DNA of 64,000 nt from the NCBI GenBank assembly GCA_002633025.1, contig NMRB01000540.1:162213-226212 (forward strand), written 5' to 3'. Under the pieces are notes generated by a model, which was given only the letters and a program-made list of their open reading frames with translations, was not told where the DNA came from and ran no database searches. A program made the position numbers and the translations under genes. Source of the DNA: Notospermus geniculatus (lineage: Eukaryota > Nemertea > Pilidiophora > Heteronemertea > Lineidae). Position 1 is the stretch's first letter. Each line of letters opens with the position of its first letter. Positions 45,801 to 57,800 of this stretch are shown here, piece by piece.

Positions 45801-48800
45801 GAAGGACAAAATCTCATCTTTTTTCCCTTTTTTGAGGGATTTCCAGCCGGATGATCTAGAAGGGAAACAGTACAGGGTCCATAAGACACTTAAGTCAAAG
45901 TGTGATACCGTCTTTTGTGTTGAACAAAGGATAAGTGTCACACTTTGACTTGATTATTTTTGTGCGTTTGCGAATTTTCGACCCCAACCGGGGTCTTCTT
46001 CAGGCTGGAACTTTACAATCCGAAACTCTAGAACAGTCTGAGCTGAAACCCAAATGTAGATTAGAAGTATCCCATCCAAACAGGACGTGACAGCAATTAA
46101 GGAAAGAATACAAGCCCCAAAAAAGTGGTTGCTCAACCTAACAGAAATGTAATTAGTGAATGTAAGGCTTGAATAGGCTGAAAGGAAGGGTGTATAATAT
46201 ACATTGTAGCTTGGAGGAATTAAACTAACAGTATAATTATACTAACAGTACAATACCCCAAGACTATAGTAAGAGTAATTTATATTAAACAAATGAATGA
46301 GGAAGTGATAAAAAATTAGGCCTAGAAAAAGAAATGAAGAAAGAGATAATAAGAAATGAAGGGGCAACAGTAAAGAAAGAAAGCCTAGGTGAACAGCACC
46401 TACAAAACCTGACCAACGAAAATTTAGAAACAGACCATGGACGAAGACAAAGGCCTAAAAAAGAGGAACCCTGTCCTCCAAGGAAAAGGGTCTACTAATG
46501 GGAAAAGAGGGGTTGCAAAGCACTGACCAGCGAACAAAATAGGAGAAGAGCAATGGAAGACAAGGCCTAGAAAAAGGACCCCTGTCCCCCGGCCTGAGCT
46601 ACAGTCTTCCAAAGCAACGACCCTATTAAAAGAAAAGAGGGGGTGAAAGGACCCCATCTGGGGCCCCATGCCAAATGTTTTTGGCTCTGACACTAAGGGG
46701 AAGCTGCGAGGTTATCAGAAACTCAGGACCTAGTGTTGAGGCCTGAGGGGGTGATAGTTTTAAGGGTCCACATCCATTTCAACTCTGTACTGAGGAGGGT
46801 CGTGTCATCTGAACATGTCTCCAGAATGGTGAACATCAGGTCCTTGATAGAATGTCCTGGCAGTTTAAAATGGGTATAGAGTAATGAGCAGTCACGCTCA
46901 TCCTCTATCCCCCGCCGGATGTTGGATTTGTGGTTGTTCATCCTTCTCCGGAAACACATGGTCTGTCCGACGTATTTTTCATATATTGTGTGTCAATTTT
47001 TGTGCTTTTCTCCTCTTTGGATTATTTTTGTGCAGAATAGAATTTTCTCTGTGCCCTCGGCAGTTAACCAAGTCTCTGTGATATAAAAACATTTTAAATT
47101 GTCACACTGCAATTGATGCTTCTGTTTTCTCGCATTGAATTAAAGTTTACCATGTTTACCAGTCATTATCTACCTTTGCAGAGCCCCCTCAAATAATCCG
47201 GCCACCCGTCGACACAATTGTTCTGGTCAATGCAAGGAAAGTGCTTTATTGTGATGCAACAGGCAAACCACGACCTCACATCACTTGGATGAAATACGAC
47301 TGGAAGTTGGATGAGAGTGGTCGGAACTACCGCATCAGCAAATCAGGGGCGCTGAGATTCCGCCAAGTCTACATAACTGACACAGGGAAGTACAAGTGTA
47401 TAGCAAAAAACTCAAGGGGGGAAGTACATTCACGGTATATCTATTTTCAAGTCAAAGGTGAGTTTCGCCAGTATTTCTGATTTCATAATGAATCATATAA
47501 TTGGTAAATTGTGATGGATTGCATCTCATCTGGCATTTTGAGCTAACTTGGAGTTCCACAGCAGGTACAGTACGTTGCAAAATTGACCTCTCTTCTGCGC
47601 CGCGCACCATCCGCGTACCACATGTAGTGTCATGTCTGAACCGTCCTCGTATCTTCCGCGGACGTCGCGCGCCGTCATGGAAGGCACATGGTGAAGACGT
47701 AACGTCATTTGCCCGTGGTGTGCGGACATCACGCAGAAGAGACATGACGCACCCGTACCATACACAATAAACTGAAGCATACCTTCTGCGTTGACGTACG
47801 TGGAAGGTATGCGGATAAAGGTAGGTCAATTATGCAACATACTGTATAGCCTAGTTTATACTTCGACGCACGACCATCGCCGGCGACCGACGCGCGTTCT
47901 TGCGTTCGACGCCGACCCCGTCGTACGATTTGGTCGGCGTCCGATCGCGAGGCTGTTATTATTTGAGTCGTTTCATAATGGGTCGCCGTCGCTAAAGTAC
48001 GTTGGACTATGAATCAATTCCGTGAAGTCGGCGTCCAGATTTGATCGGGCGTCGGACGCCGATGGTCTTGCGTCGAAGTATAAACTAGGCTTAAGTCAGT
48101 GTTGCTGAAAACCTGCTTTGTTATGTTGTTCAAGACCATCATGAGGTTCGGTGTTCAGAGCTCTCTCTCCTCACTGCACGCAAACAAATGTTTGTCTGAT
48201 TATTTCTCTATGATGAAGCTCTGGGAAGGTGGACATTTGATTTGATCAACATCCAGATGGTGTCAACAATTTACATAGCATTTATCTCAGCTGATTTGGT
48301 TATTGTTGTGAAAATTTATACTTGTTTCAGCACCAGCTGTTATTGTGCGAGGACCCACAGACCGTCTGGTATATTCTGGCACAACTCTAGTCCTTGCATG
48401 CGTAGCTATGGGAATACCAATGCCTGAGATACTGTGGCTCAAAAATGGAACTGTGGTGAGTTGATGTATTGTGCCATTTTGTGTCACATTTGAGAGTTTT
48501 TTTACTAATTCCATGTTCTGAGAAAGGTGCATGCACCAGTGAGATCCGGGCCTGTGCATCCATATCATTATAATTAGGGCCTACAGTTTCCAAATCTGTT
48601 TGATTAATAAAATATTTAAAAATTGTCGTCCTTGTCTCTAACTTGTGAAAACTCGCAGGTTTCTTTGAGGCATGGGATGATGTTGGAAGGTATGTCTGGC
48701 ATGGGGTTTTCAAAAAGGCACCAAGGCAATGATAATGTGGCATATTGCGCAAAAGTGCTTTAAATGGACCCTTGGGATTGAAACACTGAGGCATTTCTTC

Positions 48801-51800
48801 AAGGGTGATAGGCCTGTTTTCACATTCTAGCTAGAAGATTAAAAGATTAGAAATTTTTAATGTGCTATTTCTTGGTGTCCTGTCATGAATTCCTGAACAA
48901 TGGGTACCGTATTTTGCATTTTGTCTGGGCATCAAAAGATCATCGAGTGCAGTGCTGCATTTTGGTTCCATTGTCATATCATCATTATCATTGATCACGA
49001 GGTGTAGTTCGAATTGAGTACTAATAACCTGAATCATTAACCAGTGAAACCTAGTGTCCCTTTGCCTCTTTTTACTGCTTCTTGAAGAAGGGATTGAGCT
49101 CTCAAGCAAAAAAATGATGACTGATTTCATGATTTTTACCAGGACTTCCTACAGACAAATCCATTTGGTGATCATCCTTTTAAAAAATCAGCAGATATAA
49201 GTCCAACGAAGATGAAAGATGAGATGTTAAATAAAGGAGCTTTGACTGTAAATTTCATTTTAATTTATCAGTTGATCTTCTGCATGAGGTAGGTATGACT
49301 TCAATACAAAGGAGAATGTGATTGTTATCTTTTCCCTTGTTTGTTTTCAGATAAAAGATGAATACAGCGGGTACAACTTTTCAAAACCAAGACTTGTGAT
49401 TAATGCGACAGAAACTGCTAAATATTCGTGCGAGATTCGGAATAAGATATTAAATAAGGTTTACTTCGATAAACAGGAATCTACCGTAACTGTGCTTAGG
49501 CGGCCGGGAGGTAAGTTTATCTTTCTGATTGAGCAGATTGCTATTGGAGTGAGGGAGGTGTCTGGGACTTCAGTACCGGTACCTCAGGATGCTGCAGGAG
49601 AGACTTGGTCAGTGATGGTTTTCTCCGGACACTCCAGTTTCCTCCTGCTGCAAGTTTGCCCAGTAATTTCTATCGTGTTGATGATGAAGTATCTCAATTC
49701 AATATTTTTCTTGAACTTAGATGCCTTGATTTCCATCTTGCTTTATACTGAAAAATGACCTTTTGCATTTTGTTGCATTACCGGTATTCCCTTTTGCTTT
49801 CCGTTTCTTAGGTACATGTATTGTCTGGAGTAAAATACTCATAGAAGGTGGTCATGGATTGATCTGAAGCTTCTCATGTCCAGTAAATTAATTTAGAGAT
49901 GATCTTGGATGGCAGATTCCTGTTGGAAGCAGAATGCCAGTTGGATTTCACATTTTCTCTGAATCGACAATGAGTGGCATCAAAAATAGACAACCTCCCC
50001 TATCTATTTTTGGCGGCATTTGTGTAAAAACAGACAAAAAGTTGACAGCCGATGAGAAAAAAATATACTTCAAATAAATTTGTACAATAATATTTCACAT
50101 TTTGGCTCTGAGTCTTAGTTGCCAACCAATTTTCACCGCACATGCCAATGGCGATTATGATCAGACCAGCATTTCTTTTCTTACGCATATAGTGGATTAT
50201 GAAAATATTCGAGAAGATTATAGTTCATTTGGTGGTGTTTTGACAATTGCCAATTTATCCAAAGTGTTTTTTCATGTGACTGTGCATTTCTGGTGAAATC
50301 ATACTGTTCTTTTGTTTAGTTGCCTTAAGAGTGTGATCTTCTCACGAGTCTCAAACCTGTCATTAGCCGTTGGATTACCCATTTCGCGTTGATCAGTCTG
50401 ACATGTCTGATTTTTAACGTCACTTCTTTCTTGGTGTGCTGATCTCTTGAAAAAAAGAGCTTTAAAATGATGAAATCAGGACTAATGTTCAAACATGGTC
50501 ATTCTACAGGGTGGCCCAGAAAAAATGTCCCTCGAAAAATTCTTTTGTTTACCTACTGTGTGAGGGACACTGGCTGGTTAGCAAATGCTTTTACTTAAGG
50601 TTTGCACAGCTACATGTATATACAATGTAAATGTATTACAAAACTTGAAGTAAAAGCATCTGCTATCTTTTATAAATATCAGCCATAGTTTTGACTAAAC
50701 TCCCCCAGAAAAGTGTCCACGGAACAGTGCTGTACCTTCCAATAATTGAAAGCTTGGTGGTTAAGTACAGTACGGAGCACAATTGACCTACGTTTATTCG
50801 CGTTCCTTTTACCAGTACGTCACATGGAAGGTACGCTCGTACATATTATGGGCACATCACACGTATTTTCCACGTGACCTCTGCACACCACCTGCGAGTG
50901 ACGTTACGTCTTCACTGCGTGCCTTCCCTGAGGCACCACGTGACATCCGCGGAGGAAACGACGCTATGCGCATGACGCTGCATGTGGTACATGTACATGT
51001 ATGGTATGTGGCGTGGAAGGTTGGTCAATTGTGCAGAGTAATGTAGAACAAAGCAACTTAAGGCGGCTCTCCACGTGAAAGTTTTCTTGCGCAAGTTGTC
51101 TCACAATGGGCAATTCACCATTATTTGTTCCTCCACGGCTTACGCTGTGGGACCAATGACATAAACAACTGCTCGCAGTTGAGTTGCCACAAGAGAGCCA
51201 ACTTGCGCAAGAAAACCCCAAGAAAACTTGCACGTGGAGAGCCGCCTTTAGAGTATGATGGGAGACAGCAGCTAAGAGCACAAGAAGAGCTTGGGAACTG
51301 AAAAAGTTGAATATTGTTTGCTATTTTCATGTTCTCCTTATTTAACATTCTCCTCACCTCTACGTCTAGGCCTTTGTAACCCTTTCCTCCTGAAATGATC
51401 AGCACATTCAGATACTATACCCATTTCCACAAGCCTTCGTGCCCTTCTGACAATGAAGAGATAGGCCTACACATCCTGCATACTATTCTTTCAATGCTTG
51501 AAATGCTTTCTTTTGGTGGCTCCTTTTGTGTAGGGTCTATGGTGGTTTAGACAAAGAATGATAATACCTCGTGGCGAGGATTGTGTTTGAACTAAGGTTG
51601 GACATATTTCTTTCATTGCTTTACGGAACTGTTGGTGTAGTAGGTATTCAACAACTGAAATGTTCGGCAGTATTATTTTTTTCATGTTCAACACACTTCA
51701 AATGCAAGGGTGTTCGCCCTGTGAACATCTTTGCAAGGGCCATGGATATTGCATCAAACATGCACCCCCATTCATTTTGTGAGGGGCATACTTTATGCAA

Positions 51801-54800
51801 TGCACCTTTCATGATTCAATAATGATTCAATTTCATGCTCATTAAATGTTTAATCTATGCATCAAACATGCTGTTTTTGTAGGGGTATTTGTTCGGAACA
51901 TCTTTGAAATATAGACAGGGTTTCGCAGGAGAAATGGAATTGAAAAGACTAAAGTGTAGATGGAGCCAGTTGTGATTTGGTCGTACTGAGGCCATAAAAC
52001 GGATCTATCCCCATTTCATTACGCAGTGAATTTGGTTTGCTCCTGGAATCATGTCTGTGTACGCTGTGGTAGGTCGCTGGTGCACTGGCCATTTCTCCCT
52101 GGAGCCATGTTCTGACATGGCGCCATGTATGTTGAACTATTTGCTTTTCACATGTCTAATCTTTTAGTCAGATTTTCATGCCCTTGCTGTGTGCAAACAG
52201 AGATTATTTTGTCAAAACCCAATTCTCCTCCTCTGTGATATGTGTCTTTTGCTGAGAAAATGGCCTCAAAAGCTCTGCAAGCTGTGCATAAACACAAATT
52301 TGAAGAACATGAATGGGGGTTCTGAAGTATGATTTTAAGTGGAATTTTCCTTCTGGGAATCGCAGATGGTGAAATGTGTTGTGAAAAACTTTGATGTGTT
52401 GACATTACTTAGATAGTATTTTGCCTGATGGCCATTCCTAGAATTCATTTGTCATTCTGATGTGAATGTCGTCACTTCATGGTCTGATAAAAAAGTCCTG
52501 TTACAGTTTCATTGAATAGGTGAGAATGGGTTTTCTGAATGTGCAGCATTCAACTTGGAGTAAAAAATGAAAGTTCTGGGTTGTGTGGTTGTCCTGGATG
52601 ACATTGTCTTGTTTGGTGTACACAATTTGGCATTTGCGTAATCTAAATTTCTTAGCATGCTTATAGAAGTGATAAACTATAGTCGTGATCTTGGCGTATA
52701 GATATGAAATCACTTAACTCATGTACCAGTAAAATGCATCATTTCATCCATCTCCTCATTCTTATTTCTATGTACCGGGTATCCTAATCCCTGCTGTGGA
52801 CCACCTCTGTCCACCCAGTTCATGTTGTTGTGGGTTATTGTCATCCGATGTAAGGATGCATTGGACAGGAAAAAAATCCTAATTTGTCTATGGAAAGCTA
52901 CACTCTCATCTAACATAGAAACTGATTGACAGGTAGTTTGCATAGGAGGTTTTTATCTTTGAGGAAGTGTCCTCAACAGTAGGTCAAATTGTGAATAGGT
53001 CAGTTAAAATCCGACTGGAGTTTCCATAACAACGGCCAAAAATGCAAATCCTCTTGAATCGGCAGCCACATCAGGACATGTGTCCTCCTTGCTGCAGGTT
53101 TTCAGGAGGATAAGATGGGGGACCACCAGAGGTGTATGGACTGAGGAAAGTGCTGAAAAGCTCAGTGGGTGATGTGGGTGCCCCCAGGGAGTCTAAGGAG
53201 AATGGCTGCTTTCCTTCATGTTCTTTAGTTCATAGAAGGAATAGTTGTTATAGAATCCTAAGAAATGGAACTGCTTTGTCAATTTTCGATAATTTACATG
53301 TATGATGGAAAACCACCTGCCATATGTCAGTTTCTCCTTTATTCCTCTCTGCAGAATATGAAAGAGGTATTTTGGCTGATGAAGCTGTTGATGGAACAGG
53401 AAAGCCGTCACCAACAACTGGTGATTCTAAAGGTGGGCCTCTCTGTATTATGGGCTCTGTGTTTTATATTTCTCCTTATGTCCTTGGTTGTCAGTCCTCT
53501 CCACATTTTCCTGTCCTATGCTAACTTCTAAATTCTATTTATTTCCCCCATGTGGTTTGGCTTGACTCGGTGGCCTTGTGCTGTCAAAACTGCTGTTGAA
53601 CCCAAATGGTAATGATGCGTGGGTTCCTATCATCTCCAACTGGACTTCATTGCTTATGAACTGGCATACCTGGTCCCCAAGATAAATCCCACAACTTGTA
53701 TACACTTACAATATCTCTCAGCCTCTGGGGACCAGGGATGTTGAACCTTTTTGCATTGAATTGACCGTATTTTTCATTCAATTTTGTGGTGAAGATCTGT
53801 TCTGAACTTTGTGCTTGTACCTAACTGCTGGGACTGTCCTTTTTGTGCAAAGCTGTGTTTTAAGTGTTTTGTGTGGCACTATCACTCTTGGGTCTCTTAT
53901 GCTGTTTGGTGATTGATAGTGTATTCTATGGCTAAGGCTGCGTTTAGCTGACACGCGGAACGCGGTATACGGGAGGCGGAAGCAATATGTTGTATGTGAA
54001 AATGCATAGCTTATACCGTGTTCCACAACCATAGCTTATACCGCATAGCTTATACCGTGTTCCAGGTGTCCAGTAAACGCAGCTTAATGGTAATCATATT
54101 TTTCCTGGGTGTGTGCCCTTGCTGATCAGGAAAGAAGGCAGCACTGCAGCTCACCACCAGTGATTTGGCTAACCAGAAGTTAAGAAATGTCAAAGTCAAA
54201 TTGTGAATACAAGTGGTCGCATCCACACCAAAAACATCTCAAGTACACTACATCATATGCTAACACTGCCTCTAACGTGCATTTTGCTGGAGCATTTATG
54301 AGGCACATGCAAGATTTATGCATCTATTGGTTGTTCGAGAATGTGGTATAACTGTCGTCTTCCTCTTCTCTTTGAAATGGAGAACGACACATCAGCTTGG
54401 ATNATAACAACGGCCAAAAATGCAAATCCTCTTGAATCGGCAGCCACATCAGGACATGTGTCCTCCTTGCTGCAGGTTTTCAGGAGGATAAGATGGGGGA
54501 CCACCAGAGGTGTATGGACTGAGGAAAGTGCTGAAAAGCTCAGTGGGTGATGTGGGTGCCCCCAGGGAGTAATGGCTGCTTTCCTTCATGTTCTTTAGTT
54601 CATAGAAGGAATAGTTGTTAGAATCCTAAGAAATGGAACTGCTTTGTCAATTTTCGATAATTTACATGTATGATGGAAAACCACCTGCCATATGTCAGTT
54701 TCTCCTTTATTCCTCTCTGCAGAATATGAAAGAGGTATTTTGGCTGATGAAGCTGTTGATGGAACAGGAAAGCCATCACCAACAACTGGTGATTCTAAAG

Positions 54801-57800
54801 GTGGGCCTCTCTGTATTACGGGCTCTGTGTTTTATATTTCTCCTTGTCCTTGGTTATCAGTCCTCTCCACATTTTTATGTCCTATGCTACAGTACCTCGC
54901 ACAATTGACCTCCCTTCCGCGCCGCGCACCATCCGCGTACTACATGCAGCGTCATGCACGTACCGTCCTCGTATCTTCCGAGGACGTGGCGCAGCGTCAT
55001 GGAAGGCATGCAGTGAAGACGTAACGTCATTCACCCGACGTCGCGCAACAGAGATGCGTGACGTACCCGTACCATACGCGATGAACTGAAGCCTACCTTC
55101 CTCGTCACGTACGGGGAAGGTACGCGGATTTAGGGAGGTCAATTGTGCCAGGTACTGTAACTTCTAAATTCTACTTATTTCCCCCATGTGGTTTGGGTTG
55201 AATCGGTGGCCTTGTGCTGTCAAAAAACTGCTGTTGAACCCAAATGATAATGATGCGTGGGTTCCTATCATCTCCAATACAACTGGACTTCATTTCTTAT
55301 GAACTGCCATACCTGGTCCCCAGGATAAATCCCAAAACTTGTGTACAAATGTACACTTACAATATCTCTCAGCTTCTGGGGACCAGGGATGTTGAACCTT
55401 TTTGCATTGAATTGACCGTATTTTTCATTCATTTTTGTGGTGAAGATCTGTTCTGAACTTTGTGCTTGTACCAACTGCTGGGACTGTCCTTTTTGTGCAA
55501 AGCTGTTTAAGTGTTTTGTGTGGTGGCACTATCACTCTTGGGTCTCGTGTGGTGATTGATAGTGTATTCTATGGCTAAGGCTGCGTTTAGCTGACACGCG
55601 GAACGCGGTATACGGGAGGCGGAAGCAATATGTTGTACTAGCAAGAACCCGTGGGAATCGGCGATTCTGAGTTTGGCCGAGGTTGGAATGCACGGCATGG
55701 CTGGAATTGCTGCAACGGTGTGCGGTAGGGAGAATTTGGAAAGCAATCGAACAACACAAGTAAAATTGCGACCACAACCAAGTTCTCTTTGCAAATTAAA
55801 CCACCCGTTGCATCAGGATATGGTATCCTCTATTACCATGCCGAATTTTGAGGCAAAACAAAGCTTCTAAGTGTGACTTTATTGAGCCGACTTCCAGCAT
55901 TATTATATAGATGTGAAAATGCATAGCTTATACCGCGTTCCGCAATCCGCATTCCGGGTGTCCAGTAAACGCAGCTTAATGGTAATCATATTTTTCCTGG
56001 GTGTGTGCCCTTGCTGATCAGGAAAGGAGGCAGCACTGCAGCTCACCACCAGTGATTTGGCTAACCAGAAGTTAAGAAATGTCAAAGTCAAATTGTGAAT
56101 ACAAGTGGTCGCATCCACACCAAAAACATCTCAAGTGCACTACATCATATGCTAACACTGCCTCTAACGTGCATTTTGCTGGAGCATTTATGAGGCACAT
56201 GCAAGATTTATGCATCTATTGGTTGTTCGAGAATATGGTATAACTGTTGTCTTCCTCTTCTCTTTGAAATGGAGAACGACACATCAGCTTGGATTATACA
56301 AATAGTAGCTGGTGTTTGACAAAATGGCAATTTCCCCACTCCTGCAAAAGTACATGGTGTGGTATGCATATGAAAAACTATGTGGAATAACATTTTTACC
56401 AGTTTTCATGAAGATCACTAAGTTATTGGATTGTTATTGTAAGCATTGGCAATGGAATGAGAAGTAGGTTGATCTCCAGACATTACTCAAAGAGCACTAG
56501 ACTTATGAATATTAACAAAAATTCCAGAAATATCTGGCATTTCTCGTTTTTATTTGGGCCACTTGTTGCATGGTGATGTTGGGGGTATCTCTGAGCAAGT
56601 GCTCACTGCAGCTGGACAGCTGCATGGTATGGGTCCTTCTCTTTGATCATTCCGATTCTAGGGCAGCTCAGTTTCCCCTTTTCAAGGCCAGGATTGGTGG
56701 TGTTTGGAATTTTCCTTTGCGTTAGGGACTCCATGGGCTTGCACCTGCTTCTCTATGTGTGTGGTGTGACTGAATGGTACCAGGGGTCAGCTCAGGGAGA
56801 TCCGAAGAAACTGCCACCCTTTTGGTGCATAGGCACAGCAATAGACAAATCCCAAATTCCCAGATCTGCACAATTCCGCTGAAATGGCAAACAGAACCTT
56901 GACCTGAAACCAGCTGACGTGACACAATCCATGATTCAGCAATGGTCGAGTCTGACGCAATGTCATCGAACTCACTGTCGTCAGATGGTCGTGGGGTTTT
57001 CTGCGTCACGTCATTCAGTGTCAGATGGTTTCAGACCGAGGTTCTGTTTGCCATTTCGGCGGAAGTGCGCAGATCTTTCTCGTTTTCATCAATTTGGGAT
57101 TTGTCTATTGCAGAGTTGATGGTTTGGATCATCCTGACCATTTCTGGAAAGGTCGGTATTCTGGTTAAGAATTCCGTCGTTGTTTTCCCAGCAGAACCCT
57201 TGCAGCTGGCACTTGTTCTGAGGCCATCATGAGGACCCAGCGTGTTGACTTTTGTTTGAGTTGCAGCCTATTCTGCATCCCTAGAAATTGGTGCAAGAAC
57301 AAGTGGGTAAACTAAACATTTTGTTTTCGTTTGGGTAATGTAAAGGTGTTGCTGGAGACCTCTGCGGTATGCCTCCCTTTGTTGAATTTGGGTCAAAAGT
57401 AATTTGGAACCATTTCAAGATGATTCTATCGGTGGCTTAGGTCCACATTGCGATGGACTGGCATCTGTGGTTAACCCTCCGCTTGTAAAATCTTTTGGAG
57501 GAACAGTGGAAACACGAACACGATCCTTTGTACTACTATCCCATTTTCTCTCCTGTTATTCAATGTACAATTTCTGTTCATCATTCTCCTGTTAATCCAG
57601 GGCTATTAATGCCTGCTTCAGCCCTGGAAAATTTACTTTATAATGCAATGCATATATATAGTTTCCTTGAAATAAATTATCAATTAAACTAAAAAAACGA
57701 AGAATAGGTAATTAGACTGGATCCACCTCAATCACAGCAACTGGCGAGGGTCCAAACATTCCAGTTTCCTCCTGTGTGAATGTATGCAGAAAGGTTGCAA

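Larger units (their letters stand above)
54404..56295. repeat. haplotype overlap copy B (with two insertions)
   Basis: It starts with the same ataacaacggccaaaaatgc directly after the single N and ends acatcagcttggat at 56295. It holds a second copy of the 78-nt MuSK-like exon (54723-54800, same 26 residues, one silent-type difference near Pro-Ser), MITE E copy 3 and a 276-bp insertion at 55636-55911. Confidence 0.75.

Noticed and set aside
47501-47829. Arg-rich open frames on both strands
   Set aside because: They lie wholly in MITE family E; the composition is that of a CG-rich foldback, not a protein.
50505-50760. Mariner-type end cagggtggcccagaaaaaat
   Set aside because: No matching inverted end was found nearby, so a complete element is not supported.
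53045-53172. Open frame AASGHVSSLLQVFRRIRWG and its copy at 54423 as an additional MuSK-like exon
   Set aside because: No splice-compatible phase with the neighbouring exons, and the reading is not Ig- or Frizzled-like.
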